DNA from: Acidobacteriota bacterium
GTDB taxonomy: Bacteria > Acidobacteriota > Terriglobia > Bryobacterales > Bryobacteraceae
Direction: 5' to 3'
Assembly: GCA_025350695.1 (NCBI GenBank)
Contig: JANXXI010000328.1
Location: 1 to 63,909, forward strand
Length of the DNA: 63,909 bases
Shown here: piece by piece, positions 55,456-63,909 of the stretch
How positions within the stretch are numbered: the stretch's first letter is position 1
Layout: each line of letters opens with the position of its first letter
Translations under genes and position numbers: made by a program
Notes under the pieces: model-generated
The model's database searches: none
Told to the model about the DNA's origin: nothing
What the model saw: the letters and a program-made list of their open reading frames with translations, nothing else

Positions 55456-55983
55456 ATGCACAGTTTTGCTGAGCTTATTGATCGCTGCACTGCATTCACC
55501 CTGAACCGTCTTGCGCAGACAAATGAGAAGGTCATTCAAGAGCTACAAACGAGCGCGGCGACTACTTTGGTCAAAGCCCTTCAGATGATTCGGCTACAGA
55601 AAATAATCTCAGCAGTTGGCATGTTTTCGATCTTTGAGGCGATGCTCCAAGACCGCCTCGATTGTGCAGATGGCTTCCGCGAGGCTCAGAACATCCTCGA
55701 CGCGGCAGGCGAGCCGACGTTGAAAGAACAGTTTGGCGATCTTCTGCTAGCTATCAACGTTCTCAAGCATGGACGCGGACGTAGTTATGATGCTTTGGTC
55801 GTAAAGGCCGACCGGCTGCCGTTCAGGGTTAAGGGGCCCGAAGAGGCTTTCTTCTTCGAGGGGGACGTGTCGGAAGTGGGGACGCTAATAGATGTTGACG
55901 ATGGGTTCGTACTCGGTTGCGCGGACGTCATTCGCCGCGTGTCCGAGAGCGTGCAGAAAGCACGGCCAGGAACTTTCCTCTGA
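55456..55983 (+). CDS. Small helical protein of unknown function (possibly HEPN-like)
   Basis: 175 residues, mostly helical. The segment LLLAINVLKHGRGRSYDAL (about residues 95-113) recalls the helix with a conserved His/Arg pair of HEPN-type proteins, but this is only a resemblance and no Rx4-6H motif could be confirmed. The C-terminal 60 residues are acidic and hydrophobic (FFFEGDVSEVGTLIDVDDGF). It is flanked by direct repeats and lies in the candidate mobile segment with a membrane protein gene on the other strand. Confidence 0.6.
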   Translation: MHSFAELIDRCTAFTLNRLAQTNEKVIQELQTSAATTLVKALQMIRLQKIISAVGMFSIFEAMLQDRLDCADGFREAQNILDAAGEPTLKEQFGDLLLAINVLKHGRGRSYDALVVKADRLPFRVKGPEEAFFFEGDVSEVGTLIDVDDGFVLGCADVIRRVSESVQKARPGTFL

Positions 55984-56093
55984 GGCAATTCGATTGTACT
56001 CAACAGGGCGGCGAAGACACCGGGCACTACCGTTGGCAGCAAGCAGGGCCAAATGCATCGCTGTTGCATCCTGTGAGAGAGCCTGTCTGCCGA

Positions 56094-56120
56094 GCGAATG
56101 GTCGGCTACTCGGAGATTGG
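56094..56120 (+). repeat. Direct repeat, copy 2 of 2
   Basis: Second copy of the 27-bp sequence at 55169, 23 of 27 bases identical, same strand, 110 bases past the end of the small gene. Confidence 0.5.
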
Positions 56121-56180
56121 CCGCAAACGGAGTTCTCGAAAACCAAATTGGAACCACAGGTTCGATTCGACGAAGCTTAG

Positions 56181-56203
56181 GTTAGCGCTTATGCGGCGGA
56201 CCC
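56181..56203. repeat. Right inverted repeat and right copy of the 9-bp repeat
   Basis: GTTAGCGCTTATGC (56181-56194) is the inverted partner of 54404-54417. GGCGGACCC (56195-56203) repeats 54395-54403. A related GGAGGACCCCCTG lies 20 bases further on, 56215-56225. Confidence 0.5.
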
Positions 56204-56263
56204 CCTGGTCTGCGGAGGACCCCCTGATCCGACTGTCCAGGAGCGGACCACAGCATCGAAGCA

Positions 56264-57334
56264 CTACCTAAATTCATCCAAAAGCTTCTGCAACTCCGCA
56301 TTGCCAGGACAAAGCTTTTCATAAGGAACACTAATAAGAGCCTCATCCGGCGTGTTGTTCATCTCATGCACATCGCCAACCGACTCATCCAGATACAGTA
56401 ACCCCGTCGGCACTTCTCCCTTCCCTTGTTGCTCCTGCAAATAGCTATAAACTTTCTGTCGATTCGTCGGATCATACCCCTCAGGCAAGGTCCGAAACTT
56501 CACCACGCTCCCGTCATGCATCGTCACACTGGTCGATTCGGTCACATGCCCATTGGCCATGCCAATATGCGCCACAATCTCGGAAGCCGGCGGCACAAAG
56601 TCAGACTCCGTCGCCTTGTACTGATGCTGCCGCGAATACAGGTAGCTCTTCGTCGAACCGGCATGATCGTTAAACGTCACGCAAGGCGACACCACATCAA
56701 TTAACGCAAATCCACGATGCGAAAAGGCAGCCTTCAGAATCGGCACAAGCTGCTCTTTGTCGCCGGAAAAACTACGGGCCACGAACGTCGCCCCCAAGCT
56801 CAGCGCCAGCATCACCGGGTCAATCGGAGACATGCGATTTGCCTCACCCTTCTTGCTCTTAGACCCAATATCAGCGGACGCCGAAAACTGCCCCTTAGTC
56901 AAACCATACACGCCGTTATTTTCGATCACGTAGGCCATGCGCAAATTACGCCGAATGGCGTGCGCCATGTGCCCCATGCCGATGGAAAGCGAATCCCCGT
57001 CGCCGGAAACGCCAATGTAAAGCAGCTCACGATTGGCGGCGTTCGCGCCCGTCGCTATCGCCGGCATACGTCCGTGCGCCGAGTTGAACCCATGCGCGCC
57101 ACTCACGAAATAGGTTGGAGTTTTCGACGAACAACCAATGCCGCTCAACTTCGCGATGCGGTGAGGCGGCGTCGATAGTTCCCAAAATGCGCGGATGATG
57201 GCGGCGGTAATGGAATCATGCCCGCACCCCGCGCACAAGGTTGACATGGAACCTTCATAGTCGCGAACGGTCAGCCCCAAATTGTTCTTCTTCAGGCTGG
57301 GGTGCATTGCTACTGGTTTTACGATGGACGGCAT
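56264..57334 (-). CDS. korB: 2-oxoacid:ferredoxin oxidoreductase, beta subunit
   Basis: 356 residues. Binds thiamine diphosphate and Mg: CAGCGH at 34-39, GDGD at 111-114 and NNGVYGLT at 139-146. It decarboxylates a 2-oxoacid to the acyl-CoA and passes electrons to ferredoxin. The cluster with a gamma-alpha subunit and a FeS flavoprotein suggests a 2-oxoglutarate (Kor) enzyme rather than pyruvate. Substrate choice cannot be proven here. Its start is 15 bases from the alpha gene stop, so the two are co-transcribed. Confidence 0.9.
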   Translation of the reverse strand: MPSIVKPVAMHPSLKKNNLGLTVRDYEGSMSTLCAGCGHDSITAAIIRAFWELSTPPHRIAKLSGIGCSSKTPTYFVSGAHGFNSAHGRMPAIATGANAANRELLYIGVSGDGDSLSIGMGHMAHAIRRNLRMAYVIENNGVYGLTKGQFSASADIGSKSKKGEANRMSPIDPVMLALSLGATFVARSFSGDKEQLVPILKAAFSHRGFALIDVVSPCVTFNDHAGSTKSYLYSRQHQYKATESDFVPPASEIVAHIGMANGHVTESTSVTMHDGSVVKFRTLPEGYDPTNRQKVYSYLQEQQGKGEVPTGLLYLDESVGDVHEMNNTPDEALISVPYEKLCPGNAELQKLLDEFR

Positions 57335-57349
57335 CAGTTTTCCTCGGAC

Positions 57350-59170
57350 CTAACTCAACTGGCCCAAAATTCCTTCAATCACGTGGCGTGCGCTCAATGG
57401 AAAGCCGCCATAAACAAGAACGGACCGCAACTTGCTCTTGGCGACCGGCGTCTCAATGGTCAGCAGTGAGCGTAACTGCGCATCGCGGTTCTGTTCGATG
57501 ACGAACGTGTACTCGTGCTCTTCAAGAAAGTTCACAACTTCATCACTGAAGGGGAAACCGCGAACACGCAAGAAATCAGCCGGAATACCGCGATCAGCCA
57601 ATAGATCAAGCGCTTCAAGCACAGCGCCTTCACAACCGCCGAGTGTCAGCACACCGAACTTAGCGCCTTCGCGCTTCTTGATGATGGGAGCCGGCACAAA
57701 CTTCGCCGATGCTTTGTGCTTCTGCGTCAGCCGGTCCACTACTTCCTGATACTCATCGGGGATTTCCGTATAGACGCCATACTTGTTGTGACCCGAGCCA
57801 CGCACGAAGTACGCGCCCTTCGAATTCACGCCAGGCAAAGTCCGCGCGGCCACGAAGTTTTCGTCTTCATTGAAATAGCGTTGGAACTTCGGCAACGCTT
57901 CAATCTCTTCGTTCGTAAGCACGCGGCCGCGGTTGGGCTTGTAATTATCGTCCCACTTCATGCGTGGCACAACCCAATCGTTCATGCCAATATCCAAATC
58001 ACTCAGCATAATTACAGGCGTTTGGAAATACTCCGCCAGATCGAACGCCTTCACCGCAAACTCAAAACACTCGTGCGGATTTGCCGGAAACAACAAGATA
58101 TGTTTTGTATCGCCGTGCGACGCATAAGCGCAACTCATCAGGTCGCCCTGCTGCGTGCGCGTTGGCATGCCCGTCGACGGACCCACGCGCTGCACGTCGA
58201 TTATGACGGCCGGAATCTCGGCATAATAGGCCAAGCCAAGCAATTCATTCATCAACGAAATGCCCGGGCCTGATGTGGACGTAAACGCCCGCGCGCCATT
58301 CCATGAGGCCCCAATCACCATTCCGATCGCCGCCAGTTCGTCTTCCGATTGCAGGATGCAGAAATTGTTCTTACCGGTCTCTTTGTCCTTGCGGAACTGC
58401 TCGCAGAAGCCCTTGAAGGCATCCATCACTGAGGTTGATGGCGTAATAGGATACCAGGCGGCAACCGTCGCCCCGGAATAAACGCAGCCCAGCGCTGTAG
58501 CGGTATTTCCGTCAATCAGGATCTTGTCGTCGTTCGAATGCATCCGGGCCAGCCGGAATGGTAGCGGGCATTGGAAATTATTCGTGGCGTAGTCATGGCC
58601 CAGTTTCAGGGCGGTATTGTTGGAAGCCATCAGCTTCGGTTTAGCGGAAAATTTTTCCAGCAGCAGTTCTTCCACTATCTTCATGTCCACCTGAATCAGC
58701 GCGCACAACGCACCGGCATAGGCGATGTTCTTCATCAGAATCCGTTCCCGCGGATCGTTGAAGTGTTTGTTACAGAGCTCCGCCAGTGGCACGCCGATGA
58801 AGTTAACGTCGTCACGATGCAACTCAGGATCAAGCGGCCAACTGGAATCATAAAGCAGATACCCGCCGCTGCGCAATTCCTTCACATCACGGTCATAAGT
58901 CTGCGAGTTCATCGCAATCATAAGATCGTAATCAAGAGCCCTGGCGTTGTACCCATCTTTGCTGACACGGATTTCATACCAGGTTGGCAAGCCCTGAATA
59001 TTCGAGGGGAATAGATTCTTTCCGGTGACGGGAATCCCCATACGGAATATTGCCTGCATCAATAGCCCATTGGCCGACGCCGATCCCGTTCCGTTCACAT
59101 TCGCCACCTTCATGGCGAAGTCGTTTATACCAATACTGGTGCTGGTGCTGTGGTCGACGATTGGTTGCAC
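57350..59170 (-). CDS. korA: 2-oxoacid:ferredoxin oxidoreductase, gamma-alpha fusion subunit
   Basis: I chose GTG 59170, with AGGA ahead, because the frame further upstream runs inside the flavoprotein gene. Product 606 residues. The gamma-type domain (VANVNGTGSASANGLLMQAI) comes first, followed by the alpha domain (GCVYSGATVAAWYPITPSTSVMDAF, EDELAAIGMVIGASWNGARAFTSTSGPG). Its start overlaps the flavoprotein gene by 46 bases. Together the three genes form one electron-transfer unit. Confidence 0.9.
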   Translation of the reverse strand: MQPIVDHSTSTSIGINDFAMKVANVNGTGSASANGLLMQAIFRMGIPVTGKNLFPSNIQGLPTWYEIRVSKDGYNARALDYDLMIAMNSQTYDRDVKELRSGGYLLYDSSWPLDPELHRDDVNFIGVPLAELCNKHFNDPRERILMKNIAYAGALCALIQVDMKIVEELLLEKFSAKPKLMASNNTALKLGHDYATNNFQCPLPFRLARMHSNDDKILIDGNTATALGCVYSGATVAAWYPITPSTSVMDAFKGFCEQFRKDKETGKNNFCILQSEDELAAIGMVIGASWNGARAFTSTSGPGISLMNELLGLAYYAEIPAVIIDVQRVGPSTGMPTRTQQGDLMSCAYASHGDTKHILLFPANPHECFEFAVKAFDLAEYFQTPVIMLSDLDIGMNDWVVPRMKWDDNYKPNRGRVLTNEEIEALPKFQRYFNEDENFVAARTLPGVNSKGAYFVRGSGHNKYGVYTEIPDEYQEVVDRLTQKHKASAKFVPAPIIKKREGAKFGVLTLGGCEGAVLEALDLLADRGIPADFLRVRGFPFSDEVVNFLEEHEYTFVIEQNRDAQLRSLLTIETPVAKSKLRSVLVYGGFPLSARHVIEGILGQLS

Positions 59171-60930
59171 AGTGTGTTTCCTACAAGGGGAATAGTCAAG
59201 TCTAGTTTCAGCATGTCCCAAGCGGCCGTGGGACAGCGTTCGGCGCATAGGCCGCAGTGGACGCAAACATCTTCGTCCTTAACCATCAGCCGTTTGGTTT
59301 GCGGCAGCGGTTCAGAGGCATACAGCGCCTGATCCAGATTAGTTGCCGGAGCCGAAAGCCGAGTCCGCAATTCGTCTTCTTCACCATCGCGCGCGATAGT
59401 TAAACAAAGAACCGGGCAGATGTCGATGCAGGCATCGCATTCAATGCAGCGTTTAGCGGTGAATACAGTTTCAATGTCGCAATTCAAACAGCGCTGCACT
59501 TCACGCGCGGTCTGTTCAGCTGTGAAGCCAGTCTCCACTTCAACATTCAAATTCTTGAATCGCTCCACCAGATCGACGTGAGTCATTTTCTGGCGTTTGG
59601 ATGGATTGAAATCGTTGTGGTAGCTCCACTCGCTAAGACCCATCTTCTGCGGAATCAAGTTCATTCCCACCGGAAGCCGTTCGCTGGTGGCGATGCCCTG
59701 GCAGTGATTGTGTACAGAAACCGCCGCTTGGTGGCCATGCTCCACGGCCCATATAATATTCTTCGGGCCAAACGCCGCGTCGCCGCCAAAGAACACACCC
59801 GGACGCGCCGATTCAAATGTCACCTTGTCGACTTTGGGCATGTCCCACTTGTCGAACTCGATCCCCATGTCGCGCTCGATCCAAGGGAAAGCGTTGTCCT
59901 GCCCGATAGCGAGAATTACGTCGTCGGCCGGCAGAAACACCGTATCTATCACGGTGGATTTCTTCGCGTCCGCATCCCATTCCAGGCGCTCGAACTCCAT
60001 ACCTTTCAATTTGCCGTTTTCAACGACAAACCTCTTGGGCGCGTGGTTGATAACAATTTCCACGCCTTCTTCCTCGGCGTCTTCCAGTTCCCAGGGCGAT
60101 GCCTTGAAGTAGGCGCGGGGCCGTCGCGCCATCACCTTAATGTCCTTGCCACCCATCCGCAGGGACGAACGGCAACAATCCATAGCCGTGTTCCCCACGC
60201 CGATGATCAGAACTTTTTCCCCAATCGAAGTCACATGGTCGAATGCGATAGATTCCAGCCAGTCGATACCCAAATGGATCCGATCTGTTTCATCGCGGCC
60301 GGGCAATTCCAGATTCTTACCACGTGGTGCGCCGCTTCCCACAAATACCGCATCATATTCGCTCGCGATAGCTTTCAAGCTCTTCACAGGCGAACCGTAA
60401 CGGATATCCACACCCATGTTAAGGATGTAACCTATCTCGTCATCCAAAACTTGTTCCGGCAAACGGAACGACGGAATATTAGTCCGCATCAGACCGCCCG
60501 GCTTGTCCTGCTTTTCAAAAATCGTGACTTCGTAGCCAAGCGGCATCAAGTCATTGGCCACCGTCAACGAAGCGGGGCCGGCGCCAATGCACGCCACTCG
60601 CTTACCATTTTTCTTTTCGGGGGCAGTGGGCAGCCGGTCAGTAATGTCGTCGCGATGGTCGGCGGCAACGCGCTTCAGCCGGCAAATGGCAACGGGCTTG
60701 GCGTCTTCAAGACGCCCGCGGCGGCATGCCGGTTCACATGGACGGTCACAAGTGCGGCCCAACACGCCAGGGAACACGTTCGATTCCCGGTTCAGCATGT
60801 AGGCATCGCTATAACGGCCTTGGGCTATCATGCGGATATATTCGGGCACGTTGGTGTGCGCAGGGCAACCCCATTGGCAATCGACTACTTTATGGAAGTA
60901 GTCTGGATTGCGAACGTCGGTAGGTTTCAA
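59125..60930 (-). CDS. GltD-like flavoprotein with two 4Fe-4S clusters (NAD(P)H:ferredoxin type)
   Basis: 601 residues. The N-terminal GltD-like region has Cys18, 22 and 61-69 (cysteine cluster for a FeS site). FAD motif GAGPAS is at 116-121 and the pyridine-nucleotide motif GVGNTAM at 244-250. The C-terminus carries two ferredoxin clusters: Cys495/498/501/505 and Cys556/559/562/566. Similar fused reductases couple NAD(P)H to ferredoxin. Placed first in the unit with korA and korB, it may supply or drain their electrons, replacing a separate ferredoxin. Confidence 0.88.
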   Translation of the reverse strand: MKPTDVRNPDYFHKVVDCQWGCPAHTNVPEYIRMIAQGRYSDAYMLNRESNVFPGVLGRTCDRPCEPACRRGRLEDAKPVAICRLKRVAADHRDDITDRLPTAPEKKNGKRVACIGAGPASLTVANDLMPLGYEVTIFEKQDKPGGLMRTNIPSFRLPEQVLDDEIGYILNMGVDIRYGSPVKSLKAIASEYDAVFVGSGAPRGKNLELPGRDETDRIHLGIDWLESIAFDHVTSIGEKVLIIGVGNTAMDCCRSSLRMGGKDIKVMARRPRAYFKASPWELEDAEEEGVEIVINHAPKRFVVENGKLKGMEFERLEWDADAKKSTVIDTVFLPADDVILAIGQDNAFPWIERDMGIEFDKWDMPKVDKVTFESARPGVFFGGDAAFGPKNIIWAVEHGHQAAVSVHNHCQGIATSERLPVGMNLIPQKMGLSEWSYHNDFNPSKRQKMTHVDLVERFKNLNVEVETGFTAEQTAREVQRCLNCDIETVFTAKRCIECDACIDICPVLCLTIARDGEEDELRTRLSAPATNLDQALYASEPLPQTKRLMVKDEDVCVHCGLCAERCPTAAWDMLKLDLTIPLVGNTLCNQSSTTAPAPVLV

Positions 60931-61163
60931 TCGATCCTCCGTCTTCTGGGCGCAGTACTCGTTAGTAGCTCGGCGGCTAACATCAGATCATCTTATGAAG
61001 GTGGCTTTCTTGCGCTGCTTTTCTTCGGTCAGAGACGATGCCGGTAACTTCCTTGTAACAACAGGCCCAACCGAAAAGCCTATCAAATTTACGAGTTGCG
61101 TTCCAGTGGTTGCCCGGAATAGTTAACGGATGCAACCTCAGGTTACATAATTAACCTTTATCT

Positions 61164-62522
61164 CTACTGGTTTTCTTTCAATTTAACCGGAGGAGGAGGA
61201 TCTTCCACCTTTCGCCAACCTCCAGTTTTCGTCTGCGAATCGGGAGTCGTAATGCTACCTGTCGGGGCGGTTCCGCCCAATGCCGGATTTGGACCTCGCG
61301 GACCACTACCCGTTCCATCCGCAACCGGCCGGCGGCGTATCACCGGGCGATCGGAATCGGAAGCGTCATCCCTGTTGGAACGGCTTCGAGGGTTGCTCGA
61401 TGGCCGGTCATCAATCGAAGAATAGCTCGGCTCCGCCTTCCCCGTCGCACTTGAAGACGCGAAATAGGTCTTGCGGTATCGGACGTCGGCATTAGGGTAG
61501 CGGTCTCGAATCACCGCAGCCAAGTCCACGCTGATGCTGCGCTCCTGTCCGGGCCGCGCATCGTCAGGCGAGAGGAAATAAAGCGTGTAGCGTTGCCTCA
61601 TGCGGGTCAGCGTATTTTCCAAAGCGAAGGCATCACTCACGGGGAAACTGTCGCCGCCGGAATCCTGGGCGATCTCAGCTGTGTGTGCCGACTTGGTGCG
61701 TGGGCCGCCAACGCCCCCTCCGCCTCCGGGATAACCGCCGCCACCACCGGGATAACCGCCTCCTCCTCCAGGCATCGGAAAACCAATACCACCGCGGCTA
61801 CGGCCACCACCACCGCGCCTTTGACCGCCCTGCGGGTAGCCGCCACGCTGCGGAATCATCCCACGATTTTGCATCGCATCGGGCGCAAGCAACGCATTCA
61901 ACACGGTGTCTGATTGGCCAAATGCCCTTCCCACTCCGAATTCGTCCACTTGGAACGCACCCTCGGTTTGATCATCGGTAACAATGATCACAGTCTTGCG
62001 AGCTTCCTTGCGTCCGGAACGCTCCATATATTCAGCCGCATCAAATAGGGCCCTTGTAATGTCCGTGCCGCCGTTGAACTTTTCCTGTCGCAGCAAGGTG
62101 CGGAATTCCGATTCCACCGCATCCAGTCCCTTTCGCAATGGCATGCGCATCCGGGTCTGCCGATCGAAAACCATGATTCCAATTCGGTCATCCTCACGTA
62201 GGACGTGCATGGCCGTGCGCGAAGCTGAGGCGATCTTTTCCACATGAGGGCGCATGCTGCCGCTAACGTCCAGCAGGAACAGCACGTCGATGGGCATGTT
62301 TTCTTTGGCAAAATTCTTCACCTCACGCAACCGGCCTTCGTCGCGGATCTCGAAATCCTGAGCACGTAGACTCGTGATTGCATGATTTGTACTATCTAGC
62401 GCCTGGACGTCCACCCGCACCAAAGCAACATCGCTGCGGAACACCACGGGGGCTTCCGTGGGTTGGGCCCAAGCGGTCACGGAGGCGAACAACAGGGTCG
62501 AAATCGAGAAAAGCTTACGCAT
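61164..62522 (-). CDS. VWFA-domain protein of the acidobacterial family
   Basis: ATG 62522 gives a clean signal peptide (KLFSISTLLFASVTAWAQ), 452 residues. The VWA MIDAS motif is DVSGS, followed by the usual GIMVFD and TVIIVTDD. After residue 240 comes a Gly/Pro/Arg-rich repeat region (GGGGGYP units). The C-terminus is Ser/Arg-rich and disordered. Members of this family are secreted or membrane-linked and frequent in acidobacteria; the role is unknown. Confidence 0.88.
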   Translation of the reverse strand: MRKLFSISTLLFASVTAWAQPTEAPVVFRSDVALVRVDVQALDSTNHAITSLRAQDFEIRDEGRLREVKNFAKENMPIDVLFLLDVSGSMRPHVEKIASASRTAMHVLREDDRIGIMVFDRQTRMRMPLRKGLDAVESEFRTLLRQEKFNGGTDITRALFDAAEYMERSGRKEARKTVIIVTDDQTEGAFQVDEFGVGRAFGQSDTVLNALLAPDAMQNRGMIPQRGGYPQGGQRRGGGGRSRGGIGFPMPGGGGGYPGGGGGYPGGGGGVGGPRTKSAHTAEIAQDSGGDSFPVSDAFALENTLTRMRQRYTLYFLSPDDARPGQERSISVDLAAVIRDRYPNADVRYRKTYFASSSATGKAEPSYSSIDDRPSSNPRSRSNRDDASDSDRPVIRRRPVADGTGSGPRGPNPALGGTAPTGSITTPDSQTKTGGWRKVEDPPPPVKLKENQ

Positions 62523-62644
62523 GAGACCTACTTTTTTATCCGTCATTTGGACGTAGTCTGGCAACTAGATGTTACCGTAACTTAATTAAACCCAAGTGCT
62601 GGAAATTCGTTGTGGTGACGTAAATTAACGATTTTGACATCCGT

Positions 62645-63586
62645 CTAAATTGAGGCGCCTTTCATCAGACGAATCGAACCGTTGGTGGTGGAAAGGTCGA
62701 TATGAGGCCCACCCGAACCGATCGTTCCTTCCAAATGCTTCTTAGATGAAGAACTTCCGCCAGTGACGGCCAAATCACTAGTAACGTTGGAATTCGATGT
62801 CTGTGCATCGACCCTGGCATTGGTGTTTGAAGGCACCCGCAAGTGAATGTGGCCGTTGTTGGTCGACGCGCGAATGTCGCTCCTGACCTGGTCAACCGTA
62901 AGTTCCACGGGCCCATTGGAGGTGGTGGCCTTTACCAGAGCATTCGACGGTATGTCGAACAAACGCGCCTTTATGCCTCCGTTCGTTGTCTTGGCGTTGA
63001 ATTCGCCGTGCAAGTTGTCCGCATCCACTGTTCCGTTGCTAGTGGCCACGCGCGCGCCGCCTGTGACATCGGCAATATCCACGTTTCCGTTAGTAGTCAT
63101 GATATCCACTAATCCTTTTACAGATTTGGCGCCGACTGTCCCGTTGCTCGTCCGAATCTTTGCCGTCCCCTCAACGCTAGAAAGCTGAATGCTTCCATTT
63201 GAAGAAACCAGATCCGTAGCCACCTGGCGCGGCACACGAATAATGTATTTGGCTCCGGCATTGCTATTAGACCGGTCAACAGGAGGAATGGTCCGGATAC
63301 TCACCACGCCGGTTGAAGCCTGAACATCAATCTTGATCTCATCGAGGTAGGCTTTGGTTCTGGCGTACTTGGTTCCCGAAATGTCTACCTCGTTCTTGTC
63401 CCAGCCGGAGATTTCGACGGAACCGTTCATATTTTCGATGGAAAAGCGACCGCCCTGATTAAGGGGTTTTGTGTAGTGGAAATCTTGTTTTTCGGAAGCC
63501 GTAGCCGCCCAAACTCCATCGGTATCGCAACCGGTCAACGAAAGAAAAAACGGAATGGCGGTGACCGCCAGCAATTGTTTACACAT
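62645..63586 (-). CDS. DUF4097 lipoprotein (beta-helix adhesin-like)
   Basis: 313 residues. The lipobox is LTGC (Cys20), so it is anchored in the membrane. Residues 50-300 form a repeated right-handed beta-helix with the recurrent (T/S)SNG(T/N) turns (IRTSNGTVGAKSV, IMTTNGNVDIADV, VATSNGTVDADNL). DUF4097 proteins are common in this phylum. It lies 120 bases from the VWFA start and may share its transcript. Possibly an envelope sensor or stress protein; not proven. Confidence 0.9.
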   Translation of the reverse strand: MCKQLLAVTAIPFFLSLTGCDTDGVWAATASEKQDFHYTKPLNQGGRFSIENMNGSVEISGWDKNEVDISGTKYARTKAYLDEIKIDVQASTGVVSIRTIPPVDRSNSNAGAKYIIRVPRQVATDLVSSNGSIQLSSVEGTAKIRTSNGTVGAKSVKGLVDIMTTNGNVDIADVTGGARVATSNGTVDADNLHGEFNAKTTNGGIKARLFDIPSNALVKATTSNGPVELTVDQVRSDIRASTNNGHIHLRVPSNTNARVDAQTSNSNVTSDLAVTGGSSSSKKHLEGTIGSGGPHIDLSTTNGSIRLMKGASI

Positions 63587-63909
63587 TACATCCTCCTAGG
63601 TGACTGTGGTTAGATACGAATCAAATTGAAAATCGTTCCATCGAAAGACTCATGTTACGCTAAAACTTTAGCCCTCGATTGTACCCCGTTCGGCGCCGAC
63701 TCCTGATCGATATAGAGAAACTTGTAACCCTCAACCGCGGCGAGATCGCCATACGCCGCTGATCGGGCCGGCTGGCATTTGAGTGGGGTCTGTTTCTGTC
63801 TCAACTGTCTTAACTGCAGCGATTCCGCAACCGAAAAAGTGAGTGGGGCGGAAAGGCTTGATTCTAACGGGCGCTGAGCGTTAGGGAGAGCAGGGGCGGA
63901 GCTACCAGC
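63587..63909. other. 323-bp window-edge region without a gene
   Basis: No reading frame of note. GAGTGGGG occurs at 63781 and again at 63841, and CTAACG/CGTTAG form arms with a 9-base gap at 63864-63884. AGTGGGGCGGA at 63842-63852 also occurs at 54390-54400. These could be remnants of an insertion, but I cannot say of which kind. Confidence 0.3.

Larger units (their letters stand above)
54404..56194. mobile_element. Candidate transposase-less element with two cargo genes
   Basis: The 1,791-bp segment is bounded by inverted repeats CCATAAGCGCTAAC (54404-54417) and GTTAGCGCTTATGC (56181-56194), matching at 13 of 14 bases, with a weaker TTTAAGC/CTAAGC match further in. Outside is a 9-bp direct repeat. 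It contains a 4-TM protein gene, a small helical protein gene and no transposase. Alternative: remnants of the ends of an IS21-like element, since the right flank repeats GGACCCCCTG 20 bases apart. Nothing else in the segment codes clearly. Confidence 0.45.

Noticed and set aside
61130-61163. Short hairpin AGGTTA/TAACCT as terminator after the VWFA gene
   Set aside because: The stem is only six pairs and no U-run follows on the minus strand.

Overview
The window looks like a chromosomal segment of an acidobacterium, most likely of the Bryobacteraceae / Candidatus Solibacter type. The best markers are two secreted proteins with the Solibacter-type C-terminal domain known as TIGR03437 (37436-40105 and 45122-45898), an acidobacterial VWFA-family protein (61164-62522), and the mix of sulfatase, Tat-exported sugar-phosphate isomerases and NHL propellers. 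Taxonomy is inferred from protein families only.

Layout. 1-2203: the right end of a decayed integrated element abutting tRNA-Cys(GCA), with a truncated phage-type large protein and a headless tyrosine recombinase joined at a deletion point. 2230-17976: mostly single-copy core genes: a CocE-type hydrolase, a glycosyltransferase with a YggS homologue, a PD-(D/E)XK-like protein coupled to a membrane-associated DUF697-like protein, an SDR reductase, an ArsR-AHSA1 fusion regulator with a palindrome on its start codon, a hybrid histidine kinase, DinB, prmC-prfA-DUF1385, and a sigma-54 activator.

18315-42997: a 25-kb, all-plus-strand exopolysaccharide locus. It encodes a Wza-like exporter, an outer-membrane barrel, a Wzz/GumC chain-length protein, a separate BY-kinase, a NusG/UpxY antiterminator, a small XRE protein, two NodB deacetylases, a Wzy/ligase, five GT4 and one GT2 glycosyltransferases, a Wzx flippase, a secreted beta-helix protein and a YdcF-type protein. 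A PglC/PglE/PglF-like trio probably makes and loads a 4-amino-4,6-dideoxy sugar on undecaprenyl phosphate. This is a complete Wzx/Wzy-type system, with the NtrC-like activator divergent at its head.

42998-54336: mixed genes and two clear pseudogenes (an FG-GAP repeat protein and an FAD oxidoreductase), an M23 peptidase, sugar-phosphate isomerase-like proteins and a sulfatase with a divergent promoter. 54404-56194: a 1.8-kb segment bounded by 13/14 inverted repeats and a 9-bp direct repeat. It carries a 4-TM protein and a small helical protein but no transposase, and is my best candidate for an undescribed cargo-type mobile element. 56264-60930: a 2-oxoacid:ferredoxin oxidoreductase (beta, gamma-alpha) preceded by a GltD-like flavoprotein with two 4Fe-4S clusters. 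61164-63586: the VWFA protein and a DUF4097 lipoprotein. Limits: everything was read by eye, no database search was run, and family names rest on recognised motifs.
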